Assembly: GCF_014640175.1 (NCBI RefSeq)
Contig: NZ_BMGL01000001.1
Coordinates: 186,001-250,000, forward strand
Source of the DNA: Psychroflexus salis
GTDB taxonomy: Bacteria > Bacteroidota > Bacteroidia > Flavobacteriales > Flavobacteriaceae
DNA: 64,000 bases
Reading direction: 5' to 3'
Shown here: in pieces, positions 37,053-45,716 of the stretch
Numbering within the stretch: position 1 is the stretch's first letter
Layout of the letters: each line of letters starts with the position of its first letter
The notes under the pieces: generated by a model
The model's database searches: none
What the model saw: the letters and a program-made list of their open reading frames with translations, nothing else
Told to the model about the DNA's origin: nothing
Translations under genes and position numbers: made by a program

Positions 37053-38558
37053 TTAGTTAATAATTTTTATAGTTTGAATAGCCTGTGGACTAATAGAAAT
37101 TGTTTTTGTTGCTTCACCTAGTTGAAGATTAAATATTTTTTCTTCTTCAGACGGGTTAAATACAATTACCACATGATGTCCATCAGGATTAGTAGCTGCA
37201 GTAACTTGTAATTCTTTATCGGTTGATTCGAAATCAATACGTTTAGCACCAGGACGAACATATTTGCTAAAATGTGCCATTGTATAATACAATGGTGTAA
37301 AGTATACTTCATCTTGGTCAGGATCTACAATTACAGGAGCAACACACCAATTTTTAAACCAATTAGGTCCGCCTTGTCGATCTAGCACCATGTTCCAGTC
37401 TACCCATCCGTCTACCATATTATTCATACAACCTATAATGTCTCTAGCATAACGGTAAACAGGTCTATATTTAGGATGTAAGTATTTTTGGTCTTCTGAA
37501 GCCCAATCCCAGCCCCAATCCGTTGCTTCTTTTCTCCAGTACCAATCGTCCTCTTGCCAAACAGGAACCTGAGCATCTATGCAGGCTTCTGTTTCTATTA
37601 AATATTTATCGGGAGCTTTGTTGTGTGCATATTGTAAGTCTTCTGCAAAAATTTTATACGTACTTTCGTACCAATGTACAGCTATTCCATCAAAATATTT
37701 TGCATTGGCTTCATTTTTATACATGACATCTACCCATTCTTTAATCCCAGCTCTATTCTGATCGTAACCTAAAATAACCAAATCGCCTTTGCCATCTTGT
37801 TCAAGTTTAGGGCCTAAATAATCTCTTACAAATTCAGTCATTTCTTTGGGTGTATAATGCATACTTTCCCAATTATTCCCATTACCATGTGGTTCATTTT
37901 CTACGGTAAAGCCCCAAAGATCAATTCCTTCTGCTTTATATGCATCTACATATTTTGAAAAGAAAAGCGCCCAAGTATCGTAATATTCAGGTTTAAGCTT
38001 GCCGCCAACCCATTCGTTATTAGTTTTCATCCATGGTGGAGCTGTCCAAGGTGATGCAAATAGTTTGAATCCTTCATTAGAAGCCTTCATGGCGTCTTTA
38101 ATCATTGGGATTAAATCTGATTTATCTTCTTCTACTGAGAAATGTTCTAAATTGGTATCGCCTTCTACTGGGGCATACGAATATTGACTTAATGAAAAAT
38201 CGCACGAATTCATGTGGGTTCTCATTAAAGAATATCGTGCTCCAGTTTCAGCAAAATACGCATCGATAATTTTTTTTCTGTTTTCGGGGCTAAGCTGATT
38301 TAGCAAGTAAGCTGAAGATTCGGTAAAAGCACCTCCAAAACCTGTAAAAGTCTGGAAGGTTTTTTGAGGATTTAAAGTAACTTTAGTTTGAGCTTCAGAC
38401 TGGCTAAATATTTTTATTTCAGTTAGTTGATTTCCACTTCTTGATGTTTCAACTACTTCAACTTTTAATTTAGCTTTGGAGTTGTCTTTAGCTTCTTCGC
38501 AAGAACTAGCAATCATAATAATTAATAAGTTTAGTATTAAAATATAAAACCGTCTCAT
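37053..38558 (-). CDS. GH30 lipoprotein, probable beta-1,6-glucosidase/glucanase
   Basis: A 501-residue lipoprotein: the signal peptide ends IASSCEE. A GH30 TIM barrel follows, with acid/base Glu222 in TVENEPHG and nucleophile Glu324 in ETEAC, and a C-terminal beta-sandwich (about 425-501) typical of GH30. In laminarin loci GH30 enzymes remove or cut beta-1,6-linked glucose side chains, exposing the beta-1,3 main chain to GH17 and GH3. Location should be periplasmic or surface. It lies 24 bases from the GH17 lipoprotein gene and 11 from the MFS-GH17 gene, in one unit. Confidence 0.92.
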   Translation of the reverse strand: MRRFYILILNLLIIMIASSCEEAKDNSKAKLKVEVVETSRSGNQLTEIKIFSQSEAQTKVTLNPQKTFQTFTGFGGAFTESSAYLLNQLSPENRKKIIDAYFAETGARYSLMRTHMNSCDFSLSQYSYAPVEGDTNLEHFSVEEDKSDLIPMIKDAMKASNEGFKLFASPWTAPPWMKTNNEWVGGKLKPEYYDTWALFFSKYVDAYKAEGIDLWGFTVENEPHGNGNNWESMHYTPKEMTEFVRDYLGPKLEQDGKGDLVILGYDQNRAGIKEWVDVMYKNEANAKYFDGIAVHWYESTYKIFAEDLQYAHNKAPDKYLIETEACIDAQVPVWQEDDWYWRKEATDWGWDWASEDQKYLHPKYRPVYRYARDIIGCMNNMVDGWVDWNMVLDRQGGPNWFKNWCVAPVIVDPDQDEVYFTPLYYTMAHFSKYVRPGAKRIDFESTDKELQVTAATNPDGHHVVIVFNPSEEEKIFNLQLGEATKTISISPQAIQTIKIIN

Positions 38559-38582
38559 AGATACTTTTTTTCATGATTAATT

Positions 38583-39866
38583 TTAATGATTTACCGTAAT
38601 TTCATTTTTAACTGGAGGCATAGATACATCCAGAAGAAGATCCGTCATTTTACCTTTGTATGTTTTCGTTATTTCGTTACCATCTCGGGTTAAGCCTTCA
38701 AATACTTTATGATCTACCGCATCCCAAAGGGCGTATTTTGCTTTTCCTTCGACCGTAAAAAGCCCAAAAAAGTTTTCTGAACCAGTTGGATTATGTGCAT
38801 CTTTCCATGGCTCGTCGAAAGCTTCAAAATAGAAACACTTAATTTTATTTTGAGTAGCCCATTCTCTTATTTTGTGGTAATACAATGCTTGTTTATACTC
38901 ATCGGTAGCTTTTGATCCATGTTCTCCATAAAAACCACTAGATACACTTGCCCATCCAGTTTCGCCGATATGAACTGGTTTTTTAAGGCCTTGAGATTGC
39001 ATATAACTGACCACGCTATCGTATTGAGATATAGCATAACTTAAGGAACGATTCATTACTTTATCGAGTTTTTCAGTGTTACTCAGTTTTTTTTCTTTAG
39101 ATAAAATACCCCAAAATACCGGGTTATAATGGGTATCGTGCATAGGATAAGTGTGGATAGACAAGTAATCTACACTATTAATTAATTCGTTAAGTTCTGG
39201 AGTATGATATTCGGCTGCTCCACCACCCCAAGAGGCAAAGTTATCTGAACTAGTAATCCATACATCTTGGTTTATTTTTCCTTCCTTTTTTAAATTTTGA
39301 AGGTATTTAACCCACTTTAGTATAATATGTGGTTGAACAAAATATGCTGTTGCCCATTTTACCATAGCTTCATTACCAACAGCAATTATTTTAACAATAT
39401 CTGGATAAGTATTGGCCAGCTCTACAGCACGCATAATTTCAGCCTGGTTATACTCACTTTCTTCATTATGATTAAGAGGCATTTCGGTCCATGCATTTTT
39501 GCAATCTATCCAAGCACCTAACATCACGTACATTTCAAAATTAACGTCTTCTTTTTTTAATTCGTCTATTGCTTTAAGTACATTGGCTGCATGCGGCAAA
39601 CGCACATTATACGTTCTTAAAATACGAATCCCCATGGCATGCATTATTTTTAAATCGTCTTTTAATTGATTTAATGTGGGTTGGGTATTACGTGTTTTTG
39701 TACGATATCCTCCATAAGAAATAGCTAAATAATCAGGTTTATTTAGTATTTCTTTGGCACTTAAATTATGAGTGTTTTGCATGGGTTTTTGCTCTTTTTG
39801 AGATGGTTGACATGAAGCCAATACAACTAAACTAATTGTTAAAAAAATTTGAAATATTGACTTCAT
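38583..39866 (-). CDS. GH17 lipoprotein
   Basis: A 427-residue lipoprotein (signal ending VVLASCQ) of glycoside hydrolase family 17, more diverged than the two other GH17 domains of the locus. Catalytic Glu166 lies in AVGNEA and Glu302 in HIGETGWAS; the 136-residue spacing indicates insertions in the barrel compared with the 91 of its paralogues. The FYFEAFDEPWKD block near the C-terminal part of the barrel matches the FYFSSFDESWK block of the others. It probably degrades beta-1,3-glucan or oligosaccharides in the periplasm; exo or transferase activity is possible. It starts six bases after the phosphorylase. Confidence 0.88.
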   Translation of the reverse strand: MKSIFQIFLTISLVVLASCQPSQKEQKPMQNTHNLSAKEILNKPDYLAISYGGYRTKTRNTQPTLNQLKDDLKIMHAMGIRILRTYNVRLPHAANVLKAIDELKKEDVNFEMYVMLGAWIDCKNAWTEMPLNHNEESEYNQAEIMRAVELANTYPDIVKIIAVGNEAMVKWATAYFVQPHIILKWVKYLQNLKKEGKINQDVWITSSDNFASWGGGAAEYHTPELNELINSVDYLSIHTYPMHDTHYNPVFWGILSKEKKLSNTEKLDKVMNRSLSYAISQYDSVVSYMQSQGLKKPVHIGETGWASVSSGFYGEHGSKATDEYKQALYYHKIREWATQNKIKCFYFEAFDEPWKDAHNPTGSENFFGLFTVEGKAKYALWDAVDHKVFEGLTRDGNEITKTYKGKMTDLLLDVSMPPVKNEITVNH

Positions 39867-39872
39867 GGTTTC

Positions 39873-42800
39873 TTATTTTAAAAGTGAAGTATCAACTTGA
39901 ACAACTACTTGTTTTACCTTTCCTGTTCTATTAAAAATCTCTATACTTATTTTATTTGGTAAGTATTGACCATCTAAACGATTTTTAGTGGCATCGCTAA
40001 ATTCAATTTCAAGGGTATTATGGTCTCCCATTTTATAAATTATTGGAACTTGACAAAAAGTAAAACCTAAAGAATTAGATTGTATTTTTAAAGCGTGTTT
40101 TTCTTGGTTAACGTCTACAAATCTAAACACATGTTCTTCTTCTAAAAATTCAGTTTTTCTGAGTAGATGTGGCGTAAATTGGAGCTGTCCATTTTTAATG
40201 CTTACACCTAATTCTCCAAACCTGCTTAAAATATCTTCTTTAACTTGCCCAGTCATACCAGGTTGCTGCGCTCCTTTTCCTTGCGGTGTGTGCGAGTATG
40301 GATCGGTTGGAAATGCACCATACAATTTAGGAGATTTATGTACACCTATGCCTTCATTAATTTCGTAATAATGTTCTAATAATCCACCTACTATTTCTGG
40401 CAATTCGTTAGTTTTAATAGCTTGTAAACAGGTTTCTAAAACCGCTAATTGCAGTTTTGAAACCATATGCCAATAAATAGAACCTAAACCTTCGTAGCCA
40501 TAAAATGTTCCTGAACGACCAGTAAATGATTTATGATTAAAAACGTCTTCATAAATTTGAAGTACTTTTGACAATTCTTCTTCAACTAAATCTTGATGCT
40601 GATTTAAGTTTTGTAAAGCTTCTTTTAACTTTTTGGCATTGTTGAAATTTCCATTGAAATGATATTGGTTATCTACATCTTTTTCAATAATATTTTTGTT
40701 GCCTTCTTCAACTAATTTTTGAAGTAATTTTGAAGAATTTATTGCTGCTGCTGAAACATTATTTCTATTTAAGAAGCCTTTTAGTTGTTTATTAGGATAA
40801 AGTAAATAACTGTATTGATCTGGTCTAAACAATGCACTTTTCTTTAAGGCATCGAGTAAGGCCAAAGATTGTTGCGCATTTAAATAACCTGAACTTAATA
40901 CAGCTACTTGACCTTCTAGCATTTCATCCAGATAATCTATACTAACTTCATTTTTAGTAATCGTCATTAAATTGTAAGCGTGATACAGATTATCTTCACG
41001 TTTGTTCGCTTCAATAGATTGTTCTAAGTAAACTAAACTGGTGTTAATAAAATCGATTAAGTCTTTTACTGAAATTTCTGTTTTCTTACCTGAAAAACCT
41101 TTTTGGTAAACACTAGTTCTAAATAAGCTAGCAGCTTCACCTAATTCGTCTAATACTTGTTTACGTTGCTCATCATTAAAGCTAGATTGCGTTAAGGCGA
41201 AAAACTTATTGAAGGTTTTATGCATTGCAGCAAACATTCCAGCTAATTCTTCAGAAACAGCATACGCCTTATCGCTATCTAATTTTACAATTAATTTTTT
41301 GAAAAAATCTAAAAACCTTCTCAGATAGGACAATGTAACCATCGAGACACCGTTTCCTACTAAAGCATTATTAGCATCGTTCCATTCGGGGCGTTGTGTA
41401 TTCATCCAAATTCCGGCTTCTGGAATTAAATTTGATAATTTAGCCAAACTAGTTGCTAAAATTTTCTCGACGAAATTTACATGGATTGTATTTTCTTTTT
41501 GGTCGGTTAACAAAGCACCATCAGCCCCTATTTTATTACGCTTATCACGAATTTTTGCATCGTTCTCATGATCGAAATCTATAGTATCTTTAGGGTCGTT
41601 AACAATATCTTGATAAGGCTTAATTCGGTATGGAACATTGGCGTACACAAACATAGATTCACTAAAAAGTTGAACTAGTTTTCCTGGCTCATAGTCTTCA
41701 TAAAACTCTAAGAACTTGAGTAAATAAATTATTTGATGATCGCCCCAATACCCAATATATGACCAAGGATCGTCTGGCTCGATGGTTTCCCAATCAAATC
41801 CATCTTTGGTTACGCGGTATGGGTTGTAGCCGTCGAAGGTAGATGCATTTAAAAATTTAAAAATCATCCCTTCAATAAAGGCTGGATACGAATGAGCAAG
41901 GCTTTCCCAATTCTGAAAAATGTCTCGCCAATTGCCTTCATAATCTAATACTTTTGTTCCGTCGTCTGCTTTTGTATTTATAGAAAATTGGTTCCAAGGT
42001 CGACTTGGATCGCCATGTCGACGGCTAAATTTTAATGGTAAATATTCGGTTGCTAAACGTGTAAAATCTTCGTTAGCAATTTTTTCTGAAAGTGTTTGCA
42101 ATTGACTTACAGAAAATACTTCAGGTAAACTTTTTACTTCTCCTTCAACTTTTAAAGCTAGTGGCGCATTGGCTTTACTTAGGTATTGCTTAAAATCCCA
42201 GGCTTCAATTTGGTAATTGTTATCAAAAATTCCACCACGCATAATGTTAAACATGGTGTTAGAATAATGACGAATATCTCTTAAATTATCGTTTGATCGT
42301 TGCAAACCATCGGCAGCTGCATTGAGTTTAATTAATTTTTCGGTACCAAGTTTTATATCTGCTTCAATAAGCTGTTGAAGATTGCTTTTATGTAAATCTT
42401 TTTGAAGTTGAATTACTTTAGCGTGGTTATAATTTACATCGGCAACTATAAACCAAGTTTGTTCTGCTTTTGCATTTAATTGAAGCTTTTTATGAAGGAA
42501 ATAGGCTCCTTTTTCAGCTTTAACATCGGTTTCTGGGGTAATGCTTTGCCCTGTTCTAAATTTTTCTAATTGTAAAGAAGATAATAAATGAATGGGATTT
42601 TCTAAACCAAAATGCCAAACTACATTAGCTTTTAAGGCTTCGCTAGGTTCTGCTTTGTCTACTGGTACTGCACTAAGCGCAAATATTCCTAATCCTGTTT
42701 TTGGGTCAAGTTCACTGCGTTTATAAGCATCAACCAGATTACTACTTTGTGTTTGTAAATCGCTTACAACTCCAGCGGGTAAGACATTTTGTAAACCGTC

Positions 42801-43319
42801 GAGTAGTTCAACTTCAACTAAAGAAGGACTCAAATTTTCAAGTTTTGCTTCTTTTACAAAACCATATTCGTCACTTGTAGACCAACGATATGTAAATTTT
42901 AAATTTAAAGTGTGGTTTATTTCTTCAAAAAGAATTTTATCTCCATAAATATTCTTGTAAAGATTTCTAGTAATTTCGTATTGTTCTAGAAAACGGTTTG
43001 AGAATGGTTCCCAAAATTTAATTTCATTTTCTAGACGTGCTTTAATTATGGTTTTGCTTCCGGTGTAATGAGCAGATTCGGTTATTTTATCGTCGGTATA
43101 GTAAGGGAACAATGCGTATTCTGCATTTCTTCTTCCTGCGGTAAGTCCGCCATTACTTGAAATAAACATCCAGTGGTTAGAATCGCTCACAATGCTCATA
43201 AAAAACGGACGCATAACGTCGTTATTATTAATTTTAAGAAACTTTTCGCCGTTTAGTCTTACTTGTTCTAATTCACTTTCTTTTGCCATATGCTGATTGT
43301 TGGGTCGCTCTTTAATCAT
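39873..43319 (-). CDS. GH149-type beta-1,3-glucan phosphorylase
   Basis: A very large (1148-residue) cytosolic protein without signal peptide. Its layout, with an N-terminal beta-sandwich region (MSNGG-like SSNGGLTAGRRNAEYALFPY block near 55-75), a central alpha/alpha-barrel with EPDDPWSYIGYWGDHQIIYL near 510-530, and a long C-terminal tail, fits GH149, relatives of GH94 that phosphorolyse beta-1,3-oligoglucosides to glucose-1-phosphate. This matches the cytoplasmic GH17s and importer in its unit. The family call is from recalled features, not a search. An alternative start is the Met at residue 11. A terminator-like hairpin lies 39 bases upstream. Confidence 0.8.
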   Translation of the reverse strand: MIKERPNNQHMAKESELEQVRLNGEKFLKINNNDVMRPFFMSIVSDSNHWMFISSNGGLTAGRRNAEYALFPYYTDDKITESAHYTGSKTIIKARLENEIKFWEPFSNRFLEQYEITRNLYKNIYGDKILFEEINHTLNLKFTYRWSTSDEYGFVKEAKLENLSPSLVEVELLDGLQNVLPAGVVSDLQTQSSNLVDAYKRSELDPKTGLGIFALSAVPVDKAEPSEALKANVVWHFGLENPIHLLSSLQLEKFRTGQSITPETDVKAEKGAYFLHKKLQLNAKAEQTWFIVADVNYNHAKVIQLQKDLHKSNLQQLIEADIKLGTEKLIKLNAAADGLQRSNDNLRDIRHYSNTMFNIMRGGIFDNNYQIEAWDFKQYLSKANAPLALKVEGEVKSLPEVFSVSQLQTLSEKIANEDFTRLATEYLPLKFSRRHGDPSRPWNQFSINTKADDGTKVLDYEGNWRDIFQNWESLAHSYPAFIEGMIFKFLNASTFDGYNPYRVTKDGFDWETIEPDDPWSYIGYWGDHQIIYLLKFLEFYEDYEPGKLVQLFSESMFVYANVPYRIKPYQDIVNDPKDTIDFDHENDAKIRDKRNKIGADGALLTDQKENTIHVNFVEKILATSLAKLSNLIPEAGIWMNTQRPEWNDANNALVGNGVSMVTLSYLRRFLDFFKKLIVKLDSDKAYAVSEELAGMFAAMHKTFNKFFALTQSSFNDEQRKQVLDELGEAASLFRTSVYQKGFSGKKTEISVKDLIDFINTSLVYLEQSIEANKREDNLYHAYNLMTITKNEVSIDYLDEMLEGQVAVLSSGYLNAQQSLALLDALKKSALFRPDQYSYLLYPNKQLKGFLNRNNVSAAAINSSKLLQKLVEEGNKNIIEKDVDNQYHFNGNFNNAKKLKEALQNLNQHQDLVEEELSKVLQIYEDVFNHKSFTGRSGTFYGYEGLGSIYWHMVSKLQLAVLETCLQAIKTNELPEIVGGLLEHYYEINEGIGVHKSPKLYGAFPTDPYSHTPQGKGAQQPGMTGQVKEDILSRFGELGVSIKNGQLQFTPHLLRKTEFLEEEHVFRFVDVNQEKHALKIQSNSLGFTFCQVPIIYKMGDHNTLEIEFSDATKNRLDGQYLPNKISIEIFNRTGKVKQVVVQVDTSLLK

Positions 43320-43357
43320 TCTTTATTAATTACTTCTATTCCTTTTTTATTTGCAAA

Positions 43358-43381
43358 AAGCGGTAATTAAAGTTACCGCTT
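43358..43381 (-). terminator. Terminator between GH16 and the phosphorylase unit
   Basis: AAGCGGTAA and TTACCGCTT form a perfect 9-base stem with a six-base loop; on the minus strand it ends in a T-run. It lies after the GH16 stop and 39 bases before the phosphorylase start. Confidence 0.8.
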
Positions 43382-43404
43382 ATTTTTTAATTATTTGTTT
43401 AATT

Positions 43405-44220
43405 TTATTTTTCGTAAATTCTTACATAATCAACTTCTAGTGTTTGTGGAAAAACTGTTTGTGGAGAAGGTGAACCAACAAAAGTACCGCCAACTGCCAT
43501 GTTGATTAACATAAAAAATGGTTTATTAAACACCCACTCTCCACTAACGTCTTCTGGGGTAATGCGGTTGTATAAAAAATCATCTACATAATAATTAATG
43601 TAATTTTCGCCCCACTCAATTCCAAAAACATGAAAATCGGTATCGAAACGATCATTTTTTAAATCGTAGGTTTTTGTAACAGCATTTCCAGCAGAATATC
43701 CTGGACCGTGCACACTTCCGTGAACGATGGTAGGATCTTGACCACGGTATTCCATAATATCTATTTCTCCTGTTTGTGGCCAACTTACTTCGTCTATATT
43801 TTCACCAAGCATCCAAAATGCTGGCCATAAACCGCGACCCCAAGGCATCTTCATGCGAGCTTCAATACGACCGTATTGTTTGTTGTATTTATCTTTTGTT
43901 AAAATTCTAGCCGAAGAATAACCAGAGCCTTCAAAAGATTCTTGTTTTGCTGTAATGATTAACTTTCCGTCTTCAACTTTTATATTTTCAGGTCTATCGG
44001 TATAGTATTGAAGCTCTTGGTTTCCCCAACCATCTACACCTGTACCAATTTCATAATCCCACACGTTCATATCTAGCGCATTGCCTTCAAATTCATCTTC
44101 AAAAACTAAGTTTTCGAATGTGGTTATCGTTTGGGTTTCGTCGGTATCGCAGCTGTTAAAGCTGAATGCTAATATGCATACACACAGTATTTTTTTTGAT
44201 AATGTGATTATCTTCTTCAT
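43405..44220 (-). CDS. GH16 laminarinase lipoprotein
   Basis: A 271-residue lipoprotein (signal ending SFNSCDT) consisting of a single GH16 beta-jelly-roll. The catalytic motif GEIDIMEYRG places the nucleophile at Glu152, the assisting Asp154 and the acid/base Glu157. The WPAFWMLGENIDEVSWP block before it and the IEWGENYINYYVDD block after it are typical of bacterial endo-beta-1,3-glucanases (laminarinase branch). It should be tethered in the outer membrane or periplasm and cut glucan internally. It is followed by a terminator that ends this unit. Confidence 0.94.
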   Translation of the reverse strand: MKKIITLSKKILCVCILAFSFNSCDTDETQTITTFENLVFEDEFEGNALDMNVWDYEIGTGVDGWGNQELQYYTDRPENIKVEDGKLIITAKQESFEGSGYSSARILTKDKYNKQYGRIEARMKMPWGRGLWPAFWMLGENIDEVSWPQTGEIDIMEYRGQDPTIVHGSVHGPGYSAGNAVTKTYDLKNDRFDTDFHVFGIEWGENYINYYVDDFLYNRITPEDVSGEWVFNKPFFMLINMAVGGTFVGSPSPQTVFPQTLEVDYVRIYEK

Positions 44221-44282
44221 CTTCTTCTTTTTTATATTGTTAGAGTATAGTCAAAGGATTATATTTTAGATTTTATGCTACG

Positions 44283-45710
44283 TTATTCATCTGCGTAATA
44301 ATAAATGTTATCTACATAAATGTCAGATATTGTACCATCAGAGACAAAAAACAATAATCCTATTTGAGAAGTGTCTGTCAGACCTGGAAAACTATTTAAT
44401 GGTAAATCGAAGCTTTCCCATTGAAATGATGAAAGTTGATTTGCTAATAAAATTATTGAGCTAGAAGATTCATTGTTTCCAACGCTGTTAATTAATTGAA
44501 TTCTTAAAAAGTCTGAAGAATTCATTTGTTCGTTTACATTAATATCTAAGTGTAAATGAGTCATAGCTGTTGCGTCTATTGGAGAGACTTCATTAAAAGT
44601 ACCTATTCCAACAAAGTTAAGGTCAGTATAATTTATAATTCCATCGCCATCAACAATTATATCTGCACCACCTGGTCCTGTTCCGCCTAGAGTAGTTTGC
44701 CCATCTCCTGTAAAAAAGCCATTGTAATAAAGCACAGGCACATTTTCATAGGCATCACTAAAAACAGAAATTACATTTTCTGGATTTTGAGTAGGTGTTG
44801 GAGCTGGAGAAAAGTTTCCTAAAGATTCAACAATTAGAGAGCCTTCTGCATCATCTTCGCCTAAAGTAGCAGAAATTACAGCAGTTCCTAAGCCTATTAC
44901 TTGAACTATACCATCTTGATCTACAGTTGCAACACTTTCATCTGATGATTCAAATTCAAAATAACTTGGCGAAACAGAAGCTGTTACATCGCCTTTTGTG
45001 GTATTAAAGGTTTGCGTCAAACCAGTTACCTGCAAACTACCACCTGTAAAAGTTTGGGCTACAGTATTATTTCCATTTTGAATAGCTGGTCTAGGTTGGG
45101 CTATTGTTCCTAATTTTTCAAATTGCAACTCGTCTACCCAAAAAGTATATGCATTTCCTCCAGTTCCTTGTGAGCCAGCTGCATACCTAAACATTCCTAA
45201 CACTTGATCTAATCTAGATGAATCTGGTATTGGTATAACTATTTTTTGCCAAGCAGTGCTTAAGCTTATGTTAGTAATTGTTGTTTGAAATTCGTTTTCC
45301 ATAAAGTCTTCACCGAAACCAAATTCTCCAATGGTTACACCTTGAGATGCTTTAGCCCAAAAAGTTAATGCATCGAAGCCTGTTAAGTTGCGTGGTGATC
45401 CATCTATTCTTAAAATGGCACCCGCATAACTTCCTTCAGGGTCGTTTGCATTTGGTACATCAACTCGCATAGAAGCTTGACCTTCGTAACTTTCTTCTTG
45501 ATCTACAGACCAAGCCGTTGGTTTAGAACCATCATATGGAAAATAAAAATCGCTTCCTAAGCCAACTGGAACATCTGTAAAAATTTCGCCTACATTTGGA
45601 AATGAAGCTAATACTGCATCATCTGAAATATCTCTTTCACAACTTAACACAAAAAGCAAACTAGCTGCTAGGCACCAAGTAAAGTTAAATTTTATTTTAT
45701 TTGTTATCAT
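44283..45710 (-). CDS. Glycan-binding lipoprotein with Ig-like domain
   Basis: A 475-residue lipoprotein (signal ending VLSCERD) with no catalytic motif. It contains a jelly-roll module (about 30-195) with FDALTFWAKAS and FWVDELQFEK strands, a bacterial Ig-like (BIG2) domain (about 205-293, with SSDESVATVDQDGIVQV), and a C-terminal module (about 300-475) with NPENVISVFSDAYENV and IYVDNIYYY that is shared with two other proteins of the locus. It probably acts as a surface glycan-binding protein helping the barrel protein encoded six bases before it. Binding specificity is inferred only from context. Confidence 0.75.
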   Translation of the reverse strand: MITNKIKFNFTWCLAASLLFVLSCERDISDDAVLASFPNVGEIFTDVPVGLGSDFYFPYDGSKPTAWSVDQEESYEGQASMRVDVPNANDPEGSYAGAILRIDGSPRNLTGFDALTFWAKASQGVTIGEFGFGEDFMENEFQTTITNISLSTAWQKIVIPIPDSSRLDQVLGMFRYAAGSQGTGGNAYTFWVDELQFEKLGTIAQPRPAIQNGNNTVAQTFTGGSLQVTGLTQTFNTTKGDVTASVSPSYFEFESSDESVATVDQDGIVQVIGLGTAVISATLGEDDAEGSLIVESLGNFSPAPTPTQNPENVISVFSDAYENVPVLYYNGFFTGDGQTTLGGTGPGGADIIVDGDGIINYTDLNFVGIGTFNEVSPIDATAMTHLHLDINVNEQMNSSDFLRIQLINSVGNNESSSSIILLANQLSSFQWESFDLPLNSFPGLTDTSQIGLLFFVSDGTISDIYVDNIYYYADE

Positions 45711-45716
45711 GGTATT

